From contig AP017959.1 of NCBI GenBank assembly GCA_002356215.1, positions 1,814,195 through 1,878,194 on the forward strand: a stretch of DNA of 64,000 nucleotides. Reading direction: 5' to 3'. A program made the translations under genes and the position numbers. This document shows, piece after piece, positions 26,863 through 36,059 of the stretch; position 1 is the stretch's first letter; every line of letters starts with the position of its first letter. The notes under the pieces are model-generated. The model ran no database searches and was not told the DNA's origin. It was given only the letters and a program-made list of their open reading frames with translations. Origin of the DNA: [Synechococcus] sp. NIES-970. GTDB lineage: Bacteria; Cyanobacteriota; Cyanobacteriia; Cyanobacteriales; MRBY01.

Positions 26863-27441
26863 CTAGAATTTATAATGGGCGTCTTGCCAGTCAAACACTG
26901 GGGGGATATAGTCCCGGTGTTCCCAATCGAAAATCACATCTTCAATGTGACGGTGGAGTGCTCCTTGCACAGCTGATTTTTTCAGCGCTTTCGCAATAAT
27001 CACCTTTAAGGTGTCCCAATTCATTTCTGGGGCGTCAGACTCAATGAGGTAAGAATCCCGCAGGAGTTTTTCGAGGTCCCGCAGGGAAGCCTCGGCCATT
27101 TCATATTGGGCATACTTCGGCGGTGGCAAAGGACTAGAAGAGCGAATTGGGTCCCGCTGTACAGCGGCGATCGCATGACGTACAGCCGTATTAACGTCCG
27201 CTTTTAGATCTGCCATGCCCTTTTCTTCTTGCTTTTCTTTACCCCGTTGACTAGACGCATAGAGGGGAGGCAAACGGTTTAAGGCATATGTTGCCACTTC
27301 AACTGTGTCAATATATTCCAGCAATGATTGGGGCAGGCGCTTAAGCTGTCGATGAATCTCTTTATGCACCAAGCTCTCCATCACATTTTGGTAAGCATGA
27401 GAATTATGTTGTTCAGGAGAGGGCACAGCAGCTTGACTCAT
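26863..27441 (-). CDS. ComFB-domain protein, candidate cyclic-dinucleotide receptor
   Basis: A 192-residue protein with the ComFB domain: YQNVMESLVHKEIHRQLKRLP (about 17-37), then YIDTVEVATYALNRLPPLYASSQRGK (about 43-68). Cyanobacterial ComFB proteins (CdgR) have been reported to bind cyclic di-GMP and cyclic di-AMP and affect cell size and motility. The Tyr/Asn/Arg/Leu-Pro-Pro-Leu-Tyr motif fits that family. The C-terminal ~110 residues are helical and of unknown role (DTLKVIIAKALKKSAVQGALHRHIEDVIFDW). Confidence 0.82.
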   Translation of the reverse strand: MSQAAVPSPEQHNSHAYQNVMESLVHKEIHRQLKRLPQSLLEYIDTVEVATYALNRLPPLYASSQRGKEKQEEKGMADLKADVNTAVRHAIAAVQRDPIRSSSPLPPPKYAQYEMAEASLRDLEKLLRDSYLIESDAPEMNWDTLKVIIAKALKKSAVQGALHRHIEDVIFDWEHRDYIPPVFDWQDAHYKF

Positions 27442-27620
27442 AATTATGAACCCCGGAAAGCGAAGAAATATTTTAGGCGCAGACCTTCTGTTTCGAGAAA
27501 AACAAAGGTAGGAAAAGCTTTTTAAGTGCTTTTTTCTTAAGATACCCTCTCCATCCTACAATGCTCACTGGGGGAGACTAGGGTTTGATGAACAATTATT
27601 GCGTTTGGGTACTATGCGCA

Positions 27621-28262
27621 TCAAGTCCGGTGGGCAAAGACCGCATAGAACGGATCTCGGGTTCCAATCCCAAATATTTGCAACAGGTGCGGCTGGGTTG
27701 AGCGTTGGGCAATGACCTCTGGGGGAGCAAAACCCGGGGTCTGCTGGAAGTAACGTTTGACCAGTTGCAGATGCTCGTCATCAGAGCTATCCCGCCAAAA
27801 GGCGATCGCCTTTTGGTAGAACATCCGATTCGAGAAACTCACCACACAGACACCACCTGGGGCCAACACCCGTTGAATTTCGGCAAAAACCGCTTCTGGA
27901 TATTGTAAATATTGCACCGACACAGCAATCAACACGGCATCGAAACTTTGATCAGCAAGGGGAAGCTGGGGTGCAACATTGAGATTTTGGACAAAATAGC
28001 GGTCAAGACGCGGGTTTTTCGCCAGTTCCGCTGCGTTCATCCCGTGGCCTACCACTTCCTGAAAACGATAATCTGGCAAATGGGAGACCCAGCTCCCCAT
28101 TAAATCCAGGACACGATTACCCGGCCCGAGGAGTTTTTCGTAGAGTCCGGTGAGTTGGGCGATGAATCCATCATCCACATGGGTGACGAAACGGGGATAG
28201 TCATAAAAAAGCTGGTCATCGCTGGGATCGAGCTTTTGGCGTTGGTCAAGGGACAGAATCAT
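27621..28262 (-). CDS. SAM-dependent methyltransferase (type 11)
   Basis: A 213-residue methyltransferase-like protein. Motif I appears as VLDLMGSWVSHLP near 51, where the usual D-x-G-x-G is altered to DLMGS, so cofactor binding may be atypical. The remaining motifs are standard: LPLADQSFDAVLIAVSVQYL near 101, VLAPGGVCVVSFSNRMF near 133. Similar proteins occur widely in cyanobacteria without known substrate. It diverges from the PP2C phosphatase gene across a short gap. Confidence 0.75.
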   Translation of the reverse strand: MILSLDQRQKLDPSDDQLFYDYPRFVTHVDDGFIAQLTGLYEKLLGPGNRVLDLMGSWVSHLPDYRFQEVVGHGMNAAELAKNPRLDRYFVQNLNVAPQLPLADQSFDAVLIAVSVQYLQYPEAVFAEIQRVLAPGGVCVVSFSNRMFYQKAIAFWRDSSDDEHLQLVKRYFQQTPGFAPPEVIAQRSTQPHLLQIFGIGTRDPFYAVFAHRT

Positions 28263-28347
28263 TGAAAGTGCAAGGCAAAGAATACGTTAAATTAGTGATT
28301 ATGTGGGGAATTCCCCTGCTAATCTGCCCCCATCAGGCACAGATGTA

Positions 28348-30555
28348 ATGGATATTTCTAAGGTAACGATTTCTTGTGGAAAAAACGACTGCCCTGGGGT
28401 AGCTTCGTTGGCTCAATCCCACTGTCCCCTCTGTCAAACACCGGTGATCAAGCGTTATCTCCGGCTTGTTGGAGCCCCCCATTTACAGCTCACTCCCCGG
28501 ACATTCGTGGGGGAAGGCGATCGCTATTGGGTTACAGACACGCCGGATATCGTCCTCGATACTAAACCACGGCTTTTACCTGTGCTCACCGAGACCTTTC
28601 CGGCGGCCATTGAAAGCTATTTGCGTCTGTCCCCACACCTCCTCCACATTCCCGAAGTTTTTGGCTTACTCACTCCCCAAGAGGGCTGGCTACTCGAATA
28701 TCCCTCGGTACCATTGGGGCAAGATGGCCTCCCCCAATTTCCGCAGCTGTTTTCTGCTCTCACGGAAGCTTGGGCCACGGCGACACCGCTACAACACTTG
28801 AATTGGTTGATGCAAATCGCCGGGTTACTGCCAGATTTTCTGGAGCAGGGCGTCGTTCCCACTGCCTATTATTTGGAAGACTGGGCGATCCATGGGGGGA
28901 TTGTGCAGGTCCAAAAGTTGCGTTTTGAACCGAATCAGCCCCTTAATTTGCAGCGCCTCGGCAAGGTCTGGGAAGATCTGCTCAATCAGGTGGATCCTGT
29001 GATTCAACCTTTTTGTACTCGTCTTCAACAGGGGTTACTCCAGGGGCACATTCAACAGCCTCAACAGCTCTATGAGATTCTACACCAGGGCGCTTTAGAG
29101 CTTGGGCGATCGCAATATGACTACCACTACCGGGTCTATACCCAGACAGATGCGGGGCCAAGCCGTGACCACAATGAGGATGCCTGTTTTCCTCCCCCCG
29201 GAAAGCTCTACCCAGAGGAACCTTTAGCCATTGTTTGTGATGGTATTGGCGGCCATGAGCAGGGGGAAGTGGCTTCGGCGATCGCCATTGAGCAGTTACA
29301 GAAACAATTGATTATTCTCGCGGCCAATCCCCCCAGAAATCGAGCTCTCATCCAAGAAAAAATTGCCGAAGCGGTCCTGGGAGCTAACGATGTTATTTGC
29401 GAGCAAAATGACCAGGAGCGTCGCCAAGACCGCAACCGGATGGGCACGACCCTTGTAATGGGTTGGATCCACGGCCCGGAACTCTATCTGGCCCATGTGG
29501 GCGACTCCCGAATTTATCGCATTACCGCTACTAGTTGCCATCAAATGACCTACGACGATGATCTCGGCTCCCGGGAAGTGCGCTTGGGTTATGCCCTCTA
29601 CAAAGATGCCCTTTCCTACCCGGGGGCCGGGGCTCTGGTACAGGCCTTGGGAATGAGCCCTTCCCATTCGATCCATCCGACGGTAACAACTTCTATCCTT
29701 GACCAAGATGCGATCTATCTGCTCTGCTCCGATGGGTTGAGCGATGAGGGTCAAGTAGAAGCCCATTGGCAAACGGAAATTGCCCCTCTTCTACAGGGAG
29801 CAAAAGATCTAACCCAGGTGGGTGAGCGATTGATTGAAATCGCCAATACGAAAAACGGCCATGACAACAGTACCATTGCTTTGCTTGATGTGAGGGTACA
29901 AAATCACCCCCAGGATCTGGCGATCGCCTTCCCGAAATTGACCCAACTACAACCGACCCTCGTCCAGGCCAAATCCACTGCACCGCCCGCCAAAACCCAA
30001 ATGCCCAGGTTACGGGGCCAGGCCCCGGCAAGTAGGACCTCTAATCGCTTGCTGCTCATGGCCATTGGCGCTTTTTGTTTATTGGGCATTAGTGGTCTTC
30101 TGTGGCAACAATGGCGACGGTCCTCCACCAGGGAGGCGACCCCGCCAGCGACCCCACCCTTGATTAATCCAGTCCCGATTACTGATGCCCCCGAACCCTC
30201 CTCCCCGGTCACGCTACCCGGCGGCGAACTAGAAACTGAACCCATTGCCCTCACTAAAAATCAAATCTTGCAGCTCCAAGATGAAGCGAACTTGACCGCC
30301 GCGACCATCCCAGGCGCAACCGTACCCGATACGCTTGTGATTCCAGGGGGGAGTATCCTCCGGGTTGAGGAAATTACCGCTGACTTCCAAGTGATGCTCA
30401 AGTTATGCCGCAGTAGTGCGCAAACTATTCCCGCCAATTCTCAACCCTTGACAGAAGGCAACAATGGTTGGGTTGCCCTCACTGACTTGGAGGGGCAACT
30501 GGTTGAAGATTTTGTTGTGCCGGCGGTGAATCCCTGTGGGCCAGAGGTGGAATAG
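28348..30555 (+). CDS. PP2C-type Ser/Thr phosphatase with N-terminal fused region and membrane anchor
   Basis: Metal-dependent protein phosphatase, about 735 residues. The N-terminus has a zinc-ribbon-like Cys set (CGKNDCPG, then CPLCQTP). A region of about 230 residues that may be a degenerate kinase domain follows. The PP2C domain spans about 265-525, with DAGPSRDHNEDA, VCDGIGGHEQGE, RMGTTLVMGW, AHVGDSRIYRI, LCSDGLSDEG and GHDNSTIALLDV supplying the metal-binding aspartates. A transmembrane helix (LLLMAIGAFCLLGISGLLW) near 570 and a Pro/Thr-rich linker precede a C-terminal periplasmic-type domain with two Cys. The ATG at 28348 is chosen because the zinc-ribbon follows; an upstream GTG at 28303 is possible. 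Confidence 0.85.
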   Translation: MDISKVTISCGKNDCPGVASLAQSHCPLCQTPVIKRYLRLVGAPHLQLTPRTFVGEGDRYWVTDTPDIVLDTKPRLLPVLTETFPAAIESYLRLSPHLLHIPEVFGLLTPQEGWLLEYPSVPLGQDGLPQFPQLFSALTEAWATATPLQHLNWLMQIAGLLPDFLEQGVVPTAYYLEDWAIHGGIVQVQKLRFEPNQPLNLQRLGKVWEDLLNQVDPVIQPFCTRLQQGLLQGHIQQPQQLYEILHQGALELGRSQYDYHYRVYTQTDAGPSRDHNEDACFPPPGKLYPEEPLAIVCDGIGGHEQGEVASAIAIEQLQKQLIILAANPPRNRALIQEKIAEAVLGANDVICEQNDQERRQDRNRMGTTLVMGWIHGPELYLAHVGDSRIYRITATSCHQMTYDDDLGSREVRLGYALYKDALSYPGAGALVQALGMSPSHSIHPTVTTSILDQDAIYLLCSDGLSDEGQVEAHWQTEIAPLLQGAKDLTQVGERLIEIANTKNGHDNSTIALLDVRVQNHPQDLAIAFPKLTQLQPTLVQAKSTAPPAKTQMPRLRGQAPASRTSNRLLLMAIGAFCLLGISGLLWQQWRRSSTREATPPATPPLINPVPITDAPEPSSPVTLPGGELETEPIALTKNQILQLQDEANLTAATIPGATVPDTLVIPGGSILRVEEITADFQVMLKLCRSSAQTIPANSQPLTEGNNGWVALTDLEGQLVEDFVVPAVNPCGPEVE

Positions 30556-30716
30556 TTAAGATTCAGGGGGAAAAGTTCCCAGGGACGATAGTCGGTCAGC
30601 ACTGCCATTGCATAATAGGATGGAACCTAGAGGCGATCGCCTAACTATATTTTTGGCTAGAAAGATCCGTTGCTAATCCTCACCTCTGTGTCATATTTCC
30701 CCTTGTCCCAAGCGCC

Positions 30717-31427
30717 ATGGCCGAATCTCCTTCCTATTCTCGAAGTGATGACAGTTCTCCCGTTTTTCTCCGGGCTTTACCATTTTTTCAAGGGGTGCCA
30801 GAAATTAGTCTCCAGAAAGCCATTGGCCACCTTGTGACACGACCCTATCCGGCCCATCAAACTATTCTTCTCGAAAAAGATTGGGGCGGATCGGTCTATT
30901 TCATTCAAACTGGCTGGGTAAAAATCCGCACCTACAACCTAGATGGCAAAGAAATTACCCTCAATATCCTTGGCCCTGGTGAACTCTTCGGTGAAATGGC
31001 GGCTCTCGATGAAGCGACTCGCTCTACGGATGTGATTACCTTGACCCCGACTCTCATCAGTAGTGTCCCCGCCGCTGATTTTGTGGAGCTCGTGCATACA
31101 GAGCCTTTGGTGGGGGTGCGCTTGGCACAATTAATGGCTAAACGCCTACGACAGATCAATCGTCGTCTCCAGGTTAGGGAAACAAATAGCGTTGCCCGAG
31201 TTGCTGACACCCTGGTCTTTTTGGCAGAAGGTCAGGGGATCAGCAGTGACCAAAGTGGTATGCAAATTCCCAGTTTACCCCACCGAGAATTAAGTAGCCT
31301 CAGTGGTTTGGCCCGGGAAACAGTAACGCGGGTTTTGACTAAGCTAGAGAAGAAGGGTTTAATTAGGCGCACTCCTGATGCCATATTTATTCCAAATATG
31401 AGCGCCCTCGATGACATCATCCATTAG
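30717..31427 (+). CDS. CRP/FNR family transcription regulator
   Basis: A 236-residue regulator. The cyclic-nucleotide-binding beta-roll (about 20-130) has the phosphate-cassette-like FGEMAALDEATRSTDV near 92, keeping the Glu and Arg that bind cAMP in true CRPs, so an effector of that kind is possible. A dimerisation helix follows (VGVRLAQLMAKRLRQINRRLQ). The helix-turn-helix near 185-215 is LPHRELSSLSGLARETVTRVLTKLEKKGLI, with the recognition helix Glu-Thr-Val-Thr-Arg. It ends 9 bases before the DUF2232 gene. Target genes unknown; an NtcA identity is rejected. Confidence 0.88.
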   Translation: MAESPSYSRSDDSSPVFLRALPFFQGVPEISLQKAIGHLVTRPYPAHQTILLEKDWGGSVYFIQTGWVKIRTYNLDGKEITLNILGPGELFGEMAALDEATRSTDVITLTPTLISSVPAADFVELVHTEPLVGVRLAQLMAKRLRQINRRLQVRETNSVARVADTLVFLAEGQGISSDQSGMQIPSLPHRELSSLSGLARETVTRVLTKLEKKGLIRRTPDAIFIPNMSALDDIIH

Positions 31428-31436
31428 GCGATCGCT

Positions 31437-32213
31437 GTGACTGAGCATTTTTCTGATCCGACCAATTCTCCTGAGGAAGTAAACTGGGTAGACTTAGACA
31501 CACCTCCTGCCGCCGTCACCCCAGCAACTGTCTTATCCCCAGTCGACGAACCCGAAATCATTGCGCCGCCATCGCCTACCTCCCCCACCAAGCACCGCAA
31601 AACCTTGGTAGTTGTAGAAACAGCTTTTTTGGCGAGCACGGCTAGCCTTATTTGGCTGATTAATTACTATTTTCCCATTGGCCCTCTCCTGCGCCTTTTC
31701 TTTCCCTTGCCGATCGCCTTAGTATATCTGCGTTGGGGTTCCCGGGCTGCTTGGATGTCCACATTGGTCTCAGGGCTACTGCTTTCTATTCTCATGGGGC
31801 CAACCCGTAGCATTATTTACACGATTCCCTATGGCTTAATCGGTGTGCAGCTCGGCTGGCTATGGCGTCGGCAAGGATCTTGGTATTGGTCGATTGCCCT
31901 AGGCACAATTTTGGGAACCCTGGGTTTTTTCTTTCGGGTCTGGCTGCTGTCGCTGTTGCTCGGGGAAGATCTCTGGATCTATGTCATTTCCCAAATTTCC
32001 CAGATGGCCGATTGGTTATTTTTGCGCTTGGGCCTATTGACTTCGCCCAGTTTATTCGTCATTCAGCTTTTGGCCCTAGTCATGCTGATTATTAACAGTA
32101 TGCTATACCTATTCGTGGTGCATCTGGTGGCGTTGTTGATGTTAGACCGCCTGGGTAATCCGATTCCCCGTCCCCCCCATTGGGTGCAGGTTTTGATCGA
32201 ATACGAAGATTAA
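31437..32213 (+). CDS. DUF2232 membrane protein
   Basis: A 258-residue protein with an acidic/Pro-rich N-terminus (about 1-55) and six or seven transmembrane segments (ETAFLASTASLIWLINYY, LLRLFFPLPIALVYLRWG and others). The LPIALVYLRWGSRAAWMS start of the membrane domain is typical of cyanobacterial DUF2232 proteins, which are related to S-component-like permeases. Transport substrate unknown. It starts with GTG after the CRP-type gene and may be co-transcribed. Confidence 0.7.
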   Translation: MTEHFSDPTNSPEEVNWVDLDTPPAAVTPATVLSPVDEPEIIAPPSPTSPTKHRKTLVVVETAFLASTASLIWLINYYFPIGPLLRLFFPLPIALVYLRWGSRAAWMSTLVSGLLLSILMGPTRSIIYTIPYGLIGVQLGWLWRRQGSWYWSIALGTILGTLGFFFRVWLLSLLLGEDLWIYVISQISQMADWLFLRLGLLTSPSLFVIQLLALVMLIINSMLYLFVVHLVALLMLDRLGNPIPRPPHWVQVLIEYED

Positions 32214-32239
32214 AGAAAAGATTCAACAAGGAAACCCCT

Positions 32240-33094
32240 ATGGCAGCGCAGCTTTATCAGCAAATCCGTGAATTTTATGATGCCTCAAGTCCTCTATGGG
32301 AATCAATTTGGGGAGAACATATGCACCATGGTTTCTATGGCTTTGGTGGCACAGAGCGGCTCAATCGGCGCCAGGCACAAATTGAATTGATCGAGGAATT
32401 TTTGGCTTGGGGTAAAGTTGAGCAAATTGAACGTTTTGTCGATGTAGGTTGCGGTATTGGGGGTAGTACTCTCTATCTCGCAGAAAAGTTTAATGCAGAA
32501 GGCGTTGGGATCACCCTCTCGCCAGTACAGGCAAACCGGGCCACAGAGCGGGCAGCGGCGCACAATCTAACAGAACAAACAGAATTTAAAGTCGCTGATG
32601 CTCTAAACATGCCCTTTCGAGATGGAGAATTTGATCTGGTATGGACCCTCGAAAGTGGTGAACATATGCCCAATAAGCGGCAATTTCTCCAGGAATGCAC
32701 ACGGGTGCTCAAGCCGGGCGGCAAACTACTAATGGCCACCTGGTGTCATCGCCCAACAGATTCGGTGGCGGGGAGTCTCACCCCTGCCGAACAAAAGCAT
32801 TTAGAGGAGATCTATCGGGTGTATTGTTTGCCCTATGTGATCTCGTTACCTGACTATCAGGCGATCGCCGCCGAATGTGGTTTAGTAAGCATTGAGACCG
32901 CCGATTGGTCTACTGCCGTTGCCCCCTTTTGGGATCAGGTGATTGATTCTGCCATTTCTCCCGATGCTGTGATTGGCGTAGTCAAAGCAGGCTGGCAAAC
33001 GATTCAAGGGGCATTAGCTTTGGATTTAATGAAAAGCGGTTTTCGACGGGGTTTAATTCGCTATGGTTTACTGCAGGCCACGAAACCTCAGTAA
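32240..33094 (+). CDS. Gamma-tocopherol methyltransferase
   Basis: SAM-dependent methyltransferase likely making alpha-tocopherol from gamma-tocopherol, 284 residues. The start at 32240 follows AAGGAAA and gives MAAQLYQQIREFYDASSPLWE, close to the known start of cyanobacterial VTE4-type enzymes. SIWGEHMHHGFYG near 22 is diagnostic for this group. Motif I is VDVGCGIGGSTLYLA near 63. FDLVWTLESGEHMPNKRQFLQECTRVLKPGG near 128 follows. Related enzymes (MPBQ methyltransferases, sterol-type) are possible alternatives. It is convergent with the MFS gene with only 20 bases between. Confidence 0.85.
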   Translation: MAAQLYQQIREFYDASSPLWESIWGEHMHHGFYGFGGTERLNRRQAQIELIEEFLAWGKVEQIERFVDVGCGIGGSTLYLAEKFNAEGVGITLSPVQANRATERAAAHNLTEQTEFKVADALNMPFRDGEFDLVWTLESGEHMPNKRQFLQECTRVLKPGGKLLMATWCHRPTDSVAGSLTPAEQKHLEEIYRVYCLPYVISLPDYQAIAAECGLVSIETADWSTAVAPFWDQVIDSAISPDAVIGVVKAGWQTIQGALALDLMKSGFRRGLIRYGLLQATKPQ

Positions 33095-33114
33095 CTATTC
33101 TTTCGCAAATTTCC

Positions 33115-34368
33115 CTAGGAACCAATTTCGGGCGATCGCCGCCAAGGCACTTCCCACCAGAAAAAGAACAATGCCAGGAGACCTGCCAATAACTGTAGGC
33201 CGCCAAAAATTCCCAAGGCCCAATCAAAGCCCCAGTTTAGTAATTCTCCGAAAATTAGACTCCCAACACCAAACCCCGTAAAGAGCGTGAACACCTTCAA
33301 ACCCATCGTTTGGCCGAGGTTATCATCATCGCCTAAATCCGTGACAATACCCACAAAGAGCGGCTGCGTCAAATCATAGCCAATGGACAAAACAATGACC
33401 GCCACCGTCGTCATCCAGGGGGTAATTGGCAAAATCATCACCAAACCCGACAACGCCGCCATCACCAGGCCCGCTGGGACCAACCACCGCCGCCCCCAAC
33501 GGTCTACTGCTTTTCCAATCCAAGCACTCAGCAATAAACCAGGGATGCCGTAACCAAGGATCGTCAGACCAATATTTAACGGACTCATCGCGAACCGTTG
33601 GGACAAATATAGACCGAGCCACGTAAAAACCCCCGCATGGTAAATCCCATTCCACAGAACATAGGCGTAGGTGCGCTGACCCCGAAAACTCCGTAACACC
33701 TGCCAGTAGCCCCGAAAAACCTGCTGCAGGGAAGGAAGTTTTTTCTGGGGTGCTTCATCAAACAAAGCACCATAGGGTTGCAACCGCCACAGTACCAACG
33801 CTGCGGCGATCGCCGTCCCGATAAACAAAGTCCGCCAACCGATAAAGGGTTCTAAAATTGCTCCCCCAGCGGAACCTGCCGCCATGCCCCCTTCCATTGC
33901 TGCGAAAATGAGGCCCAACATTGCCCCCCGTCGCTCAAAGGGAAACAAATCACCAATCAACGCAAAGGTCATCGGAATAATGCCGCTCGCGCCAATCCCC
34001 GTCAGTAAACGCCAGGTCGCCAATTGGGAAACATTTTGGGAGGTCGCCGTTAATCCCGTGAAAATGACAAAAATTACCAATGCGACTTGAATAATCGCCC
34101 AGCGTCCGAAACGATCCGAGAGAATACCGTAGAAAAGGGCAGTGAGGGCGTAGGACAGCATATAAATGGGCACAATAAAGCCAATTTCCTGCACAGAAGA
34201 CCCAAAAATTTCTGCTAATCGGGGAATCAAAGGGGCAATCATATAGCCCTGTAAAAAAATCAAACCCGCTGCTACTGCTAATAGATAAAATAGGTTGCCA
34301 TGATTTTTCAGCCGTAATCCTTGGTCTGCTGGCTCTGTGTGGCGTTGAAAGTCTGACGCTTGCTTCAT
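33115..34368 (-). CDS. Major facilitator superfamily transporter
   Basis: Twelve-helix transporter, about 417 residues from the Met at 34368 (MKQASDFQRH). Motif A is YGILSDRFGRWAII near 73, and its second copy WIGKAVDRWGRRWLVPAG is near 285. Motif C-like GASGIIPMTFALIGDLFPFERRG (near 125) suggests an exporter of the drug/proton-antiporter kind. Substrate unknown. The in-frame extension upstream is unlike family members. Confidence 0.85.
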   Translation of the reverse strand: MKQASDFQRHTEPADQGLRLKNHGNLFYLLAVAAGLIFLQGYMIAPLIPRLAEIFGSSVQEIGFIVPIYMLSYALTALFYGILSDRFGRWAIIQVALVIFVIFTGLTATSQNVSQLATWRLLTGIGASGIIPMTFALIGDLFPFERRGAMLGLIFAAMEGGMAAGSAGGAILEPFIGWRTLFIGTAIAAALVLWRLQPYGALFDEAPQKKLPSLQQVFRGYWQVLRSFRGQRTYAYVLWNGIYHAGVFTWLGLYLSQRFAMSPLNIGLTILGYGIPGLLLSAWIGKAVDRWGRRWLVPAGLVMAALSGLVMILPITPWMTTVAVIVLSIGYDLTQPLFVGIVTDLGDDDNLGQTMGLKVFTLFTGFGVGSLIFGELLNWGFDWALGIFGGLQLLAGLLALFFFWWEVPWRRSPEIGS

Positions 34369-34642
34369 GGCACATAAAAAGTGAAGATTTCCTAACAATA
34401 TCCTAGGGGATATTTTTGTGAGGAACAATCTCGCCGCTTACAACCGAGAAAGTGGAACGCTTGCCATCCAAAGCTTCTGGCTTTTTTTTGAACATTGGAA
34501 CAGGATTTGTAATTCCTCTGATTAGAAAATAAAATCTATGGCTCAATTTTTCTTTTAAGGCATACTGATCACCCCATTTCAACGACGCATTTTTAGTGCC
34601 AATTTGGTGTGATCAACCATGGCGATTTTCAAGAAAATTACT

Positions 34643-35047
34643 TTAAAAATTGGTGGCGATCGCCTGAACGGGACAAGCAGGCAAGCACTGTTCACAAACC
34701 ACACATTTTTGGCGGGCAAACTTGAGGCGAAAAGTTTTCGGGTCTAACGAGAGGGCTCCCGTCGGGCAAACCCCTGTACAAAGGCCACAATCGACACAAA
34801 TCTCTTCATTGATCACAATTTCTCGACTGGCCAGGGAGACTAAAATCCCTTTTCCCTTCATCCATTCCAGGGCCATTTCGATCGCATCAATATCTCCCTG
34901 GAGCTCTACGACTAATTTCCCCACCTGATTGGGGGCTACCTGGGCACGGATGATATTGGCCGCAATGTTGAAATCCTTCGCCAAACGGTAGGTGACAGGC
35001 ATTTGTACCGTGTCTTGGGGAAAGGTTAGGGTCACGCGTTTTTTCAT
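34643..35047 (-). CDS. NIL-domain ferredoxin-like protein
   Basis: A 134-residue protein with an N-terminal NIL (ACT-like) domain, about residues 1-75, and a C-terminal 2[4Fe-4S] ferredoxin domain with CVDCGLCTGVCP near 84 and CVVCEQCLPACP near 115. Eight cysteines are present for two clusters. Similar short proteins are found in many cyanobacteria; they may carry electrons or sense a methionine-like ligand, but this is not established. It stands alone between the MFS and DUF2059 genes on the same strand. Confidence 0.85.
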   Translation of the reverse strand: MKKRVTLTFPQDTVQMPVTYRLAKDFNIAANIIRAQVAPNQVGKLVVELQGDIDAIEMALEWMKGKGILVSLASREIVINEEICVDCGLCTGVCPTGALSLDPKTFRLKFARQKCVVCEQCLPACPVQAIATNF

Positions 35048-35275
35048 CTTTCAAATTTCCCCTGAATCTTATTCCTCTATGACTATTCTAAGGGAGTTAC
35101 CAGTTCTATGTATTGGAATAGAACACTAAAGATTTAGTCTTGAGCTTTAGGGGGTAGATGATGATTTTTTTCAAAGAAAAGGCTAATAGCAATCAGAAAA
35201 ATAAAACCTACTTCCAGGGTGAAAAGATTTGATGATGGCAAGCTGCAAAACACCGAATCTGTACAATTTTAATAA

Positions 35276-35905
35276 TTAATTAGCAACTTCAACATCCTCT
35301 AATTCTTCAGTATTTAAAGCTTCTGGATCATCCAACATTTCAAAAGCAGAGGCAAATTCTTCTAGCATTACTTGTTGGCTAATTTCCACCATAGCAGGGG
35401 CCAACTGCTCACTAAACAGCGCCGTGGAACGTTCAGTCATTTCAGGAAAAATTGCGGCGGTTTTTTTGCCGGTGGGGGTTTTGTAAAAAGCGATTAAATC
35501 TTGTAGTTCAGCTTCTGTGAAATATTCGTTGTAAAGTGTAAAATCAATTTCCCGCTGGAGGGCGACGAAGTCGATTCTTTCCTGCATCAGGGTGTAAATG
35601 CGATCAGTGATGCGGGTGACACTTTCTTGAATGGTGGCCAGGGTTTCGGGATCCATTTCTTCGCCAAAAAATTCATTGCCCATGTTACCCATGCCGGTGG
35701 CTTGATCTTGGATCTGTTTCAGCATCAATTCCAACATCTGGGTCGCATTTTCATCACGGAAGGTCAAGGCGCGGAGTTCATTGATCAAGGCAGTTTTAGT
35801 TTCGCTCGGGGGTTCGATTTCAGCAAAGGCAAGGCTCGGATTGACACTAATAGCCAAGGCGATCGCCACCGTGCTACAGAGAGATTTAAAGGACTTCAGC
35901 ATCAT
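35276..35905 (-). CDS. Exported DUF2059-type protein
   Basis: A 209-residue exported protein. The signal peptide ends near SLAFAEI (about 29). The mature part has a helical domain ending in FTEAELQDLIAFYKTPTGKKTAAIFPEM near 130, the DUF2059 signature. A Met-rich, Glu-rich acidic tail (LDDPEALNTEELEDVEVAN) closes it. Role unknown; periplasmic or thylakoid-lumen location expected. Confidence 0.78.
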   Translation of the reverse strand: MMLKSFKSLCSTVAIALAISVNPSLAFAEIEPPSETKTALINELRALTFRDENATQMLELMLKQIQDQATGMGNMGNEFFGEEMDPETLATIQESVTRITDRIYTLMQERIDFVALQREIDFTLYNEYFTEAELQDLIAFYKTPTGKKTAAIFPEMTERSTALFSEQLAPAMVEISQQVMLEEFASAFEMLDDPEALNTEELEDVEVAN

Positions 35906-35980
35906 TTTGCAGTTAATTCGTAAATAAGATTAGGATGAGGTTCTCGCCATAGAAGGATTGCAATAATTTTAAACTTAAAC

Positions 35981-36013
35981 AAAAAAATGCGATCACCCTA
36001 AAGGCGATCGCAT
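35981..36013 (-). terminator. Terminator of the rbcLXS operon with HIP1 stem
   Basis: On the minus strand ATGCGATCGCC-tttag-GGTGATCGCAT forms an 11-bp stem with one G-T wobble, followed by seven T residues. It lies 46 bases after the rbcS stop. One arm contains the HIP1 octamer GCGATCGC. Confidence 0.85.
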
Positions 36014-36059
36014 GCCGCATGATTCAAATAAAATTCAGTTCACAAAAGCTGCTGAAACC

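Noticed and set aside
30717-31427. NtcA identity for the CRP-family gene
   Set aside because: The effector region FGEMAALDEATRSTDV and the C-terminal half do not look like NtcA, so only the family is called.
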